A DNA stretch of 34,885 nucleotides from NCBI GenBank assembly GCA_964418595.1, contig CAYQMF010000066.1, forward strand, positions 1 through 34,885, in the 5' to 3' direction. Made by a program: the position numbers and the translations under genes. This document shows, in pieces, positions 7,636 through 15,947 of the stretch (position 1 is its first letter; every line of letters starts with the position of its first letter). The notes beneath the pieces are model-generated. The model saw nothing but the letters and a program-made list of their open reading frames with translations, was not told the DNA's origin and made no database searches. The stretch is from CAYQMF01 sp964418595. GTDB lineage: Bacteria; Planctomycetota; UBA1135; UBA2386.

Positions 7636-8106
7636 ATGTCGCACGGCTCGGTCGCCTTCGCCCTCGGCCTGCTCGCGGTCCCGCTCGCGCTGCTGCGCTA
7701 CATCCTCAAGGACCTGCTCGCGCCGCTGGGTGTGCCGGTGTGGCTCGGCTCGCTCCTCGCGAGCCTGTGGGTCCTGCTGGGCTTCGCCCTGGTGCTCATG
7801 TTCGGCCGCGAAGGTCGCGTCGCCGGTGGCCGGTACTGGCGTGCGGCGTTGCCGTTCCTGCTGCTGGCGGCCTGGTGCGAACTGCTCGTGATCGGCGGCA
7901 TCCTGCTCACCGGCGCGCGCGACGCCGACACGTACTACTGCGGCCCCTTCGCCACAGTCCGCGACCACTTCCCCACGGCGCACGAGCACGCGCGGGGACA
8001 CGTCCAGGGCTTCGCGCCGCGCGCGGCGATCTGGCTCGTGCTCGGCGCGATCGTGTACGCGCTCGCGCAACGCGCGACGACGGCCCGGCGACCCGACCGG
8101 CTATGA
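7636..8106 (+). CDS. Four-helix integral membrane protein of unknown function
   Basis: The 156-residue product has four hydrophobic segments at about 5-22, 32-53, 67-91 and 128-146. Between the third and fourth lies a loop with TYYCGPFATVRDHFPTAHEH, rich in His and aromatic residues, which could bind a metal or haem, though no known motif is met. The ATG sits one base after the stop of the glycosidase/esterase gene, so the two are almost certainly co-transcribed and translationally coupled. The ECF sigma gene starts 24 bases downstream, so the transcript may continue into it. No family was recognised. Confidence 0.7.
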   Translation: MSHGSVAFALGLLAVPLALLRYILKDLLAPLGVPVWLGSLLASLWVLLGFALVLMFGREGRVAGGRYWRAALPFLLLAAWCELLVIGGILLTGARDADTYYCGPFATVRDHFPTAHEHARGHVQGFAPRAAIWLVLGAIVYALAQRATTARRPDRL

Positions 8107-8130
8107 TCCGCGGTCGCGTCGCCGCGGCCC

Positions 8131-8772
8131 ATGACCCGATCGCTGCACGAACTCCTGCAAGGCGCCCGCGCCGGCGATGCCGGCGCGCGTGACGAACTGT
8201 TGCGCGCCATCTACCCCCAGGTCGAGCGGCAGGTCCACGCGGCGCTCGCGCGCGACTTCCGGCGGCGGCACCCGTGGACCATGGCACTCTTCTCCACCGG
8301 CGACATCGTGCAGGAGGTGTTCCTGGCCGTGGTGCGGTGCGAGCCGGAGGCCGGGGCGCAGGAGGAGCGACAGCTCTGGGCATGGCTCGCGACCCAGGTG
8401 CAGAACCGGATCATCGATCGTGTCCGGTTCCATCTGGCGCAGCGGCGCAATGCGCGGCAAACCCTGCCGCTCGCCGAAGGCCAGACGGACGGACCGTCGC
8501 TGGCTGGGCGCGACCGCACGCCTTCGGTCATCGCCGCCCTCGACGAGCGGGCGGCGCTGGTCGAGCGCGTCCTCGACGAGCTGGACGCGGGCGAGCGCAA
8601 GCTGTGGCAGGCACGCGTCGAAGACGAGCGGAGCTTCGCGGACGTGGCGCGTGACCTCGGCTACCCGTCCGACGAGTCGGCTCGCAGCGCCTTCCGCCGC
8701 TTGCAGGCGCGGCTGGCGGTGCGCCTGCACCGCCTCGGCGTGCGCGGCGTCGAAGGCGCGAGCGAGCCGTGA
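8131..8772 (+). CDS. ECF-family RNA polymerase sigma factor
   Basis: The 213-residue product has a sigma-70 region 2 at about 20-105 (TGDIVQEVFLAVV at 56-68, LWAWLATQVQNRIIDRVR at 82-99) and a region 4 at about 145-205 (KLWQARVEDERSFADVARDL, then SARSAFRRLQARL as recognition helix). It would direct RNA polymerase to a dedicated promoter set. The usual acidic cluster just before LVQEVF is largely replaced: S55, T56, G57, with only D58 acidic. The stop overlaps the GTG of the kinase gene in GTGA, so sigma factor and kinase are made together. No anti-sigma factor gene is adjacent, which fits control by the kinase, an arrangement known for ECF groups linked to Ser/Thr kinases. The ATG at 8131 fits the family length. 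Confidence 0.9.
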   Translation: MTRSLHELLQGARAGDAGARDELLRAIYPQVERQVHAALARDFRRRHPWTMALFSTGDIVQEVFLAVVRCEPEAGAQEERQLWAWLATQVQNRIIDRVRFHLAQRRNARQTLPLAEGQTDGPSLAGRDRTPSVIAALDERAALVERVLDELDAGERKLWQARVEDERSFADVARDLGYPSDESARSAFRRLQARLAVRLHRLGVRGVEGASEP

Positions 8773-11279
8773 GCGCGCGCGTGGAGCCCACCGACGACGA
8801 CGACGTGCTCGAGAGCCTGCTCGCGGAGTGGTTGCGCCGGCGCGAGGCGGGCGAGCGCAGCATCGACCTCGACGTCCTCTGCGGGGCGCGCAGGGATCTC
8901 GCTCCCGCCCTGCGCGCGATGACGGCGCTCGCGGCCGTGCTGCCCGGCGCCGAGTCGGTGCCCGACGACCCGCTCCTCGGTCGCCAGCTCGGCGGGCGCT
9001 ACCGGCTCACGGCGCGGCTCGGCGCCGGGGGAATGGGGCTCGTGTACGCGGCGCACGACGAGGACCTGCACCGCGACGTGGCGGTGAAGGTCCTCGACGA
9101 TCTGTTCGCGCGCGACGCCGACCGCGTGCAGCGGTTCGAACGCGAGGCGCGTGGCCTCGCCGCGATCGACGACCCGCACATCGTCGCCGTGCACGATCTC
9201 GACGTGCGGGCGGATCCGCCGTACCTCGTCATGGACCGGGTGTTCGGCGTCGACCTCGCGGCACTCGTGCGCGCGCTGCGCGAGGTCACCCCCGCCGGTC
9301 GACTGTCGCCGCCGGAGCGCGTCGGCGACCTCGTGCGCCGGCTCACGGGCGGCGACGCCGTGGCCGCGGTGTTCCAGCAACCCTGGCCCCTGGTCGTCGC
9401 CGCGCTCGGCCAGCAGATGTGCCAGGCGCTGCACGCCGCGCATACGCTCGGTGTCGTCCATCGCGACGTCAAGCCGAGCAACTTCATGCTCGACGCGCGC
9501 GGCCGCGTCCGCCTGCTCGACTTCGGACTCGCCCGGTCCACCGTCGACCCCACGCTGACCCGCGCCGACGCGCGCCTCGGCACGCCGCTGTACATGTCAC
9601 CGGAGGTCGTGCGGGGGGAGCCGGCGACGCCGGCGAGCGACGTGTACGGGCTCGGCGCGACGCTCTACGAGCTGCTCTGCCTGCAGCCGCCGTTCGCCGG
9701 CCAGGGCAGCGAACTCGAGACGCGCATCCTCTGCGACGAACCTCCGCCGCCGCGCACCCACCGTGCGTCGGTCCCTCGCGACCTCGGCGCCGTCTGCCTC
9801 CAGGCGCTCGCGAAGGTCCCCGCGCGTCGCTACGCCGGCGCCGCCGCGTTCGCCGCCGATCTCGCGCGCTTCGCTGCGTTCGAGCCCGTGCTGGCCCGCG
9901 CGCGCGCGTGGCCGGGGCCGGTGCGTGCGGCCATCGGCACCTTCCGCCGCTACCGCGGGGCGATCGTCGCCGCCGCGGCGCTCGTGGTCGTGGCCGGCGT
10001 CGCCGCGACCGCCGCGGGGCACCTGCTCGGCTCGGAGCAGACACGCGCGGCTGCCGCCGCGGCGGGCGTGCGCCGCACGGAGGCCGCGGCGCTGCACGCG
10101 CGGCTCTCGCCATACGTCGGCTTCGCCGCCGGTCGCGACGATCGACTCCGCGATCCCGCTCGCACAGCGACGCTCGCCGCCCTCGACCGCATCCTCACCC
10201 TCACGCCCGAGGACGACCTGGCGCGCTTCCTGCGCTGGTGGATGCGCGGCGAAGAGGACCCGCCGGCGACCCTCGTCCCCGCCGATCACGCGGTCCTCGC
10301 CGGCGCGCTGGGCGAAGAACGGCTGGCCCGCCTCGCCGCGGGCGCGCGCGCGCTGCAGGCGCGCAACCGCACCGATCGTGCGGTGGGCGCGGCACAGATG
10401 CAGGCGGCGCTCGGCGCCGGGGACGCGGAGCCTCTGCACCCGATCGCGCGCCGGCTGCGCGTCACGATCGCCCTGCAGCTCGCGGAGTTCGACATCGACC
10501 AGCGCCAGGCCATGGCGGACCTCGTGCTCGACCTGCTCGCGGGCGACGCCGAGCGCACTGCCTTCGCGCTGTTCGCACGCGGCGCGGCACTCCTGCTGCA
10601 CGAGGACCTGCGTGCCGCCCGCGACGCCTACCTCGAGTGCGACCGCCTCTGTCCCGATCAGCCGTCGACGCTGCACGCCCTGGCGCGGATCCATCGCCTC
10701 CTCGGCGAGCCGAGCCGCGCGCTGCCGTGCATCGAGCGCGCCGTGGCGCTCACCCCGACGCCGCACGTCAACCATCTCGAGCAGCTCGCGGTCGTGCTCG
10801 CGGCGCTGGGCGAGTTCGCGCGCGCGGATGCTGTTCTCGCACTCTTCCCGGACGACCAGGACAGCAACGTGCGCCGCCACCTGGTGGCGGCGCGCGCGCG
10901 CACGCGACAGGCGGCGATCGAAGGGGACGCCGGCGTGCGCGATCGGCTGCTCACGGAGGCGGACACACACCTCGAAGCGATGCGCGGTCTGGCCGCGCGA
11001 GGTCGCCTGGGCGGGCGCCAGACGAACGCCATGGAGACCGCGCGCGCAGACGTGGAGGAGTTGCGCGCGGACCGTCCCGACCAGCGCGTCGCCCTCTACC
11101 TGCGGTTTCTGCTCGACGGCCCCGGCGGCAACGCCATGGGCGGCCCGCTCGCGCGCCAGCTCCTCGACCGGCTGGGGATCAGCCTCACGGAGGCCGGCCA
11201 ACCGCAACTCGGCGAACTGCTGCGCCAGCAGGCCGACGCACTCCTGCGCCTCGAGAAGGACGGCGTCGTGGTGCGTTGA
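8769..11279 (+). CDS. Transmembrane Ser/Thr protein kinase with C-terminal TPR-like region
   Basis: The 836-residue product has a short N-terminal segment (1-70) rich in acidic and Leu residues, then a Hanks-type kinase domain (about 78-370): Gly loop GAGGMG (85-90), ATP lysine K107 in VAVKVL, catalytic HRDVKPSN with D233, DFG (251-253) and SPE (277-279). About 50 extra residues (160-208) lie between the hinge and helix E. A transmembrane helix follows at about 398-420, then about 400 residues of helical repeats resembling TPRs (AALLLHEDLRAARDAYLECD, HALARIHRLLGEPSRALP), presumably outside the membrane as sensor or docking part. Translation starts at a GTG that overlaps the sigma factor stop. 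It probably phosphorylates the sigma factor or its partner; that is inference from the gene pair and known planctomycete and Vibrio examples. Confidence 0.9.
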   Translation: MSARVEPTDDDDVLESLLAEWLRRREAGERSIDLDVLCGARRDLAPALRAMTALAAVLPGAESVPDDPLLGRQLGGRYRLTARLGAGGMGLVYAAHDEDLHRDVAVKVLDDLFARDADRVQRFEREARGLAAIDDPHIVAVHDLDVRADPPYLVMDRVFGVDLAALVRALREVTPAGRLSPPERVGDLVRRLTGGDAVAAVFQQPWPLVVAALGQQMCQALHAAHTLGVVHRDVKPSNFMLDARGRVRLLDFGLARSTVDPTLTRADARLGTPLYMSPEVVRGEPATPASDVYGLGATLYELLCLQPPFAGQGSELETRILCDEPPPPRTHRASVPRDLGAVCLQALAKVPARRYAGAAAFAADLARFAAFEPVLARARAWPGPVRAAIGTFRRYRGAIVAAAALVVVAGVAATAAGHLLGSEQTRAAAAAAGVRRTEAAALHARLSPYVGFAAGRDDRLRDPARTATLAALDRILTLTPEDDLARFLRWWMRGEEDPPATLVPADHAVLAGALGEERLARLAAGARALQARNRTDRAVGAAQMQAALGAGDAEPLHPIARRLRVTIALQLAEFDIDQRQAMADLVLDLLAGDAERTAFALFARGAALLLHEDLRAARDAYLECDRLCPDQPSTLHALARIHRLLGEPSRALPCIERAVALTPTPHVNHLEQLAVVLAALGEFARADAVLALFPDDQDSNVRRHLVAARARTRQAAIEGDAGVRDRLLTEADTHLEAMRGLAARGRLGGRQTNAMETARADVEELRADRPDQRVALYLRFLLDGPGGNAMGGPLARQLLDRLGISLTEAGQPQLGELLRQQADALLRLEKDGVVVR

Positions 11280-11418
11280 GGCGTCTGGTGGGTCGCCGGC
11301 GCGGGAAACCGCGACCGGTCGGCACCGACCCTACGCTGGAGACCGGAGCGGTTTGACGGCCGGGGTCCGGCCGTGGACGATCCGCGCCGTTCCCTGGCAC
11401 TGCCCGGTCGAGGGTTCC

Positions 11419-12885
11419 ATGCGACATCTCCTGCTCGTCGCGACGCTGCACGCCGCGCTCTCTCCCATCGCCACCGCCCAGACGCCGCCGCCCGACGGCC
11501 CGCTCGTCGGCCTGCAGCTCGCGTTCTCGATCGACCCGGCCACGCCCGTCGGCGCGGCTGGCACGCGCGAGGCACAGCCGTACTGGAAGCGCAATGGCTC
11601 ACGCAGCGGCCTGCCGACGCCGACCTCGACGGTGCTCGCCAACTTCGCGCCGTCCCTCGTGTTCGGCCCCTACATGGCCCCGCCCTATCCCGACATCGAC
11701 GCGATGAGCATGGGGCTCGACTTCATCCCGGCAGACTCCTTCGGCGTCGTCTCCATCGACTTCGGCCACTGGAACTTCCTCGCGTTCTCCGTGCGGCGCG
11801 GCACGGCCGGCGAGCTCGGCGGGGCGATCAATGCCGAGGTCGGCACCGCGGGAGGCAACGAGGCCGACTTCTTCCACTACGTGTTCCGCGGCGCGAGCTG
11901 CATCCCTCCGGAGTTCGTCGACCGCACCTTCAAGCTCGCCGACTCGAGCGAGGTCGCCCTGCCGGCCGGGTCGGAGGTCGACGGCGCCGACCTCATGATG
12001 AGCCTCATGCCGCTGGAGAACGCGATCCCCGGGATCGGCCTGCCCGTGTGCCCGTTTCCCTGCCCGGTCGTCTACTACTCGTTCACGGCCGCGACGCTGG
12101 GGCGCGTGCCGCCGACGTGGTGGAACAGCACGCCAATCTCGGGCGCAACCGTGTTTTCGAGCACCTGGAACGGCACGGGGTGGTCGGCGCCCACGGTCGC
12201 GTACACGCCCGGGCAACTCGGCCTTCAGGACTGCGAAGACGTCGACGCGCTGGCGATCGATCTGTACGACCCCCGCGGCATCCAGATCCTGTTTTCCGCG
12301 ACGTCGTCGGGCTGCGTCGTCCGCGACCAATTGATGTTCCTGCAGTGCGCGTGCGACAACGCGATCCCGGTGCCACTCCGCTACTCGACCGGCGAACCCG
12401 TGAGCAGCCGCATCGGCATCGATCGCTCCCGCCAGGAAGACGACGTCGACGCCATCTGCATCGGGGATCCGATCTGCCGCGGCGGCTCGCACTTCTGGGA
12501 ACCCGTGCGCTACGAGCGGATCATCGGCTACCCCTGGGCGGGCGGCAGCACGTTCGGCCTCACGCGCGGCCTCGCAGTGCAAGCGCTGCGCGAGCCGCTC
12601 TCCATCGGAGCGGGCTTCCGCTACACGCTCTTCGTCACCGGCGGGCATCCGGGCGGCCCCGGCGCCTGGTTCCTGTGGGACCCGCTCACCTACCCGTTCG
12701 CGGCCCCGCTGCAGCTCTTCTTCGCGGTGCCCGCCGTCTCACCGTTTCCGGGCAACCCGGTGCAGTCGGTGGTCACGTTCCCCGCCGCCTTGTTCGGGAT
12801 CGACATCGTCATGCAGGCCGCGACGTTGGGGCTCGCGCCCCCGGACGTGCGCGTGAGCCATCCGCTCTACCTCACGCTCTATTGA
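11419..12885 (+). CDS. Exported protein of unknown function with a lineage-type C-terminal module
   Basis: The 488-residue product has a signal peptide (1-21, ending PIATAQ). No enzyme motif is seen. The body is rich in beta-strand pattern, with aromatic and Gly/Pro turns, and contains cysteines (SCIPPEF, VCPFPCPVV, CDNAIP) that could form disulfides. Its last 94 residues (GFRYTLFVTGG, then VVTFPAALFGIDIVMQAATL) follow the same pattern as the C-termini of four other exported proteins in this window. The gene lies 140 bases after the kinase, on the same strand, and could belong to the sigma factor's regulon. It ends 8 bases from the end of the convergent gene at 12894. Confidence 0.75.
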   Translation: MRHLLLVATLHAALSPIATAQTPPPDGPLVGLQLAFSIDPATPVGAAGTREAQPYWKRNGSRSGLPTPTSTVLANFAPSLVFGPYMAPPYPDIDAMSMGLDFIPADSFGVVSIDFGHWNFLAFSVRRGTAGELGGAINAEVGTAGGNEADFFHYVFRGASCIPPEFVDRTFKLADSSEVALPAGSEVDGADLMMSLMPLENAIPGIGLPVCPFPCPVVYYSFTAATLGRVPPTWWNSTPISGATVFSSTWNGTGWSAPTVAYTPGQLGLQDCEDVDALAIDLYDPRGIQILFSATSSGCVVRDQLMFLQCACDNAIPVPLRYSTGEPVSSRIGIDRSRQEDDVDAICIGDPICRGGSHFWEPVRYERIIGYPWAGGSTFGLTRGLAVQALREPLSIGAGFRYTLFVTGGHPGGPGAWFLWDPLTYPFAAPLQLFFAVPAVSPFPGNPVQSVVTFPAALFGIDIVMQAATLGLAPPDVRVSHPLYLTLY

Positions 12886-12893
12886 GCGAGCGA

Positions 12894-13973
12894 TCAGAAG
12901 TCCACGGCCTGGGCGTTCGAGAAGTGGAACACCGTGGCCAGGGAATCCATGACCACCGACTGCACCCAGACCGTGCCGGTGAAGTTGGCGTTCGACGCAA
13001 GCCCGTCGGGCACGAGGTTCACCTGTGCCACGCCGTTGCCGTCCAGTGACAGGGGGAACACCAGCATGGGAATCACTTCGAGGCAGCCGAGCACGGGCGG
13101 GAAGATCGGGATGCCGCCGGTGGGTGTGACTCCGGCGAAGGCCCATGCGAAACCGTTGGGCTTGCTGTGGTCCTGGATGCGCAGATCGAGCCCGTCGAGG
13201 CGCAACGGCGATGCGCAGTCAGGATGCATGCCGCCGACGCCGAAGCTGACGCTGGGGATCGCCGGCGCGCGGTTGCCGATGTTGAGCAGCGGCGTGCGCG
13301 GATCGACGGCGAACGCCAGGGTGAGCCCGGGTGTCGCCGGAGCGTTGACCCACGGGAACGCGCCGTTGAGCTTCGACCACGCGTAGCTCGGCATGCCGGC
13401 GCGCGGGTAGTCGCCGGTGGCGGGCACGGCCACGCCGCCGGGCTGGTAGGCGGCGGCGAGCACTTCGAGTCCCTCCGTCAGGACACCGGACGTGTAGGTC
13501 GCCGCTCCCACCTCGACGCCGATGCAGAAGCCGGTGTCGCACGGAATGGTGACCGTCGGCTGTGGAGCCAGGAAGTACATGGTGGTGGTCACCAGTCCTG
13601 GTCCGACGGGACCAGCCGGCGTCGTCTTGGGTGCAGTCAACGGGTTGAGCCGGACTCCGGGTGCGGTGCCGGTCCAGTCGCGGATGATCGGTGTGAACAC
13701 CTCCGGCGTGGAGCGGTCGCCGTCCCAGAACCGCACCTCGAATCGGTAGAACAACACGCAATCGCACGTGCCCGCGCCGCGGTTGCCGACGCTGCGGAAG
13801 TGTGAGCCCGGGACATGCATGAGGATCTCACCGGCGCTCGCGCCAAGGCCCAGGCGCGTCGAAGTCGTCCAGGACACATCGGGCCGCGACGGGTAGACCT
13901 CGAACATCTGCGCCGCGGCACGGGCGGCAAGCGAGGCAAGCAGGAACAACGCAGGAAGGGCAAGTGGGGACAT
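12894..13973 (-). CDS. Exported beta-rich protein of unknown function with the shared C-terminal module
   Basis: The 359-residue product has a signal peptide (1-22, ending AARAAAQ). The body has the look of a secreted beta-sandwich protein: FYRFEVRFWDGDRS, then TTTMYFLAPQPTV, and a Cys pair in CDTGFCIGVEVG. Residues about 255-359 repeat the module seen in neighbours (DLRIQDHSKPNGFAW, LSLDGNGVAQVNLVPDG, GTVWVQSVVMD). The ATG at 13973 is chosen because it begins the signal peptide; the frame remains open upstream only as a shadow of the sulfatase gene. It is the last of three minus-strand genes for exported proteins (16961, 15859, 13973) and lies 173 bases after the sulfatase. The function is unknown. 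Confidence 0.8.
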   Translation of the reverse strand: MSPLALPALFLLASLAARAAAQMFEVYPSRPDVSWTTSTRLGLGASAGEILMHVPGSHFRSVGNRGAGTCDCVLFYRFEVRFWDGDRSTPEVFTPIIRDWTGTAPGVRLNPLTAPKTTPAGPVGPGLVTTTMYFLAPQPTVTIPCDTGFCIGVEVGAATYTSGVLTEGLEVLAAAYQPGGVAVPATGDYPRAGMPSYAWSKLNGAFPWVNAPATPGLTLAFAVDPRTPLLNIGNRAPAIPSVSFGVGGMHPDCASPLRLDGLDLRIQDHSKPNGFAWAFAGVTPTGGIPIFPPVLGCLEVIPMLVFPLSLDGNGVAQVNLVPDGLASNANFTGTVWVQSVVMDSLATVFHFSNAQAVDF

Positions 13974-14146
13974 GGCTCGGCCCGGGGATGGATCGTGGTT
14001 CAGGTCAGGGTGGGGTGCGGCAAGCGCGCCACGGACCCCGGATCTCCCGACGCGACCGCCACCGGACAGCGAACCTGCCGATCTCCGACGCCGGCTGCAA
14101 TCCCTCTGGCCGGGAGGGTTCGCGCGGGGCAGGGGACCCGCGGCGG

Positions 14147-15859
14147 TCAGGTTCCGACCACCGCGGCCAGCGCCGCCGCGAAGAGCACGCCGGCGCGGTT
14201 CGCCCCCGGCTCCGCGACCACCGCCTGGACGTAGAGGGCTGCACCGGCGAGTGCGGGCACCGAGGGCAGCGGGATGGCGAGCGTGCTCGCGCCCTGGGCC
14301 GGCGCCGGCATCGTCAGGACGACCTCGGCACTCGTGTGCAGGAAGCACGACGTGAACCCGAGCGCGGAGAGGTCGACAGGCAACGGCAGCGCGCCCAGTC
14401 GTTCGCGCGAACTCCCGAGCAGGAGCCACGCGGCGGTCGCGCTCGTGGCGAGACCGGTGGCGCGCACCGTGAAGCTCGCGCCGACGCGCGGGCCGCCAGT
14501 GGGCGCAAGCGTCGCGGGCGCACCCGCGACGCCGGCACAACCCGCGCCATAGGGCAGCGCCAACGGCTCGCCACGAAGGCTGGCGGCGGCGACCCGAAGG
14601 GTCTCGTAGGCGAGCAGTTCGTCGGGGGTCAGCGCGCCGTCGTACAGGTTCGTCTGCTCGAACGGATCGGCCACGAGGTCGTACAGCTCGTCGCGCGCGT
14701 TCGCCCCCGAGAAGCGGATGAGCTTCCAACGTGCTTCGCGCACGGCGTGTCCGGCGCCGGCGCCAGGGAACAGCTCCACGTGCGCGAAGCGGCGCAGCGG
14801 GGTCTGGCCGGGATCGCGCAGGTAGGGCGCGAAGCTCAAGCAGTCGAGCGGCACGTCGGCGGGCACCGACGCGCGCGCATCGAGACCGTGCAGCTCGCAC
14901 AGCGTGGCGAACAGGTCCGTGGGATCGATGAGGGCGGCGACTTCGCGTCCGGGCGAGGCGACGCTCGGCCCCTGCACGAACAGCGGCACGCGCGTGCCGC
15001 CTTCGTACAACGTGCCCTTCGCATGCGTCGGCACGAACGGCGCCTGCGTCACGTTCCGCGGCGTGCCGTTGTCGCCGAGGAAGACCACGTCCGTGCCGGC
15101 GCGCACGCCGGACGGCAGCGACGTGAGCAGCCGGCCGATCTCGCGATCCATCGCCTCCACCATCGCCTTGTAGAAGGGCAGCGGTGTCGTCGCCGGATCG
15201 AGGCCGGTGAGGTCCTGGCTGTGCAGCGACGGGGGCGGCGCGTGCAGCGGCGTGTGCGCCGCCTGGAACGAGACGACGCACACCCACGGCGCGGTCTGCG
15301 CGCCGATCCAGGCGAGCGCCTCGTTCACGAGGTCGGTGGTCGCGTAGGTCGTCGACGTCGACGTCGTGCCGTTCGTCGTCTTCGCCCAGGACCGGTAGTT
15401 CGTCACCTGCGGGCCGAGCGTGCCGGTGAAGTGCGACCACCCGTGCTGGTTCGGGGCATCCGCGCCGATCGCATCGCCGAGGTGCCACTTGCCGATGAGC
15501 CCGTGCCGCGTGCCGTTGCTGGCGAGCAGCTCGGGGAGGGTGTGTTCGGTCAGGAGCAGGCCGGCCGCGCCGTTGCCGAGCGCGGTGCCGACGCCGGTGC
15601 GGAACGGCGAGCGTCCGGTGTGGATGCAGGCGCGCGTCGGCGAGCACAGTGGCTGCGCCAGCGCGTTGCGGAAGAGCACGCCGCCGCGCGCGAGCGCATC
15701 GAGGTTCGGTGTCGGTGGCGGCGATGGCACCGCGGCGTACACGCCGACCGAGTCGACCCCGACGTCGTCGGCGATCAGGACGAGCGTATTGGGGCGGGTC
15801 TGCGCGACGAGAGTGGCGCCGAGGGCGAGGCCGAAGAAGACGAACGAGGCGAGGCGCAT
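14147..15859 (-). CDS. Exported type I sulfatase with C-terminal module
   Basis: The 570-residue product has a signal peptide (1-20) and the hallmarks of formylglycine-dependent sulfatases: metal-binding DD (31-32) in VLIADDVG, the modification motif CSPTR at 72-76 followed by ACIHTGR, GKWHLG at about 123-128, and GDNG in VVFLGDNG. C72 would be converted to formylglycine; the maturing enzyme is not encoded here. It should remove sulfate esters from a polysaccharide or other substrate outside the cytoplasm. The catalytic domain ends near 445, and the last about 120 residues are an added beta module (GASFTVRATGL, LPLPVDLSALGF, AALYVQAVVAEPGAN) shared with other exported proteins here. A potentially linked polysaccharide enzyme lies at 5196. 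The ATG at 15859 opens the signal peptide. Confidence 0.92.
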   Translation of the reverse strand: MRLASFVFFGLALGATLVAQTRPNTLVLIADDVGVDSVGVYAAVPSPPPTPNLDALARGGVLFRNALAQPLCSPTRACIHTGRSPFRTGVGTALGNGAAGLLLTEHTLPELLASNGTRHGLIGKWHLGDAIGADAPNQHGWSHFTGTLGPQVTNYRSWAKTTNGTTSTSTTYATTDLVNEALAWIGAQTAPWVCVVSFQAAHTPLHAPPPSLHSQDLTGLDPATTPLPFYKAMVEAMDREIGRLLTSLPSGVRAGTDVVFLGDNGTPRNVTQAPFVPTHAKGTLYEGGTRVPLFVQGPSVASPGREVAALIDPTDLFATLCELHGLDARASVPADVPLDCLSFAPYLRDPGQTPLRRFAHVELFPGAGAGHAVREARWKLIRFSGANARDELYDLVADPFEQTNLYDGALTPDELLAYETLRVAAASLRGEPLALPYGAGCAGVAGAPATLAPTGGPRVGASFTVRATGLATSATAAWLLLGSSRERLGALPLPVDLSALGFTSCFLHTSAEVVLTMPAPAQGASTLAIPLPSVPALAGAALYVQAVVAEPGANRAGVLFAAALAAVVGT

Positions 15860-15947
15860 GCGAGGCTGTCCGGCGCAGGAGCGGTTTTCGCGGACACGGA
15901 GACGGTAACAGGATCGTCGCGGGACGGTCGAGCGCCGGACCGAGTGC

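Noticed and set aside
4980..7637. 885-codon minus-strand frame opposite the glycosidase/esterase gene
   Set aside because: Its composition is the typical antisense shadow of a GC-rich gene (repeated Arg, His, Val, Asp with no domain), while the plus strand has a signal peptide and a catalytic Ser-His set.
12894..15647. 917-codon minus-strand frame as one protein
   Set aside because: The upstream part overlaps the sulfatase gene in a different frame; a signal peptide starts at 13973.
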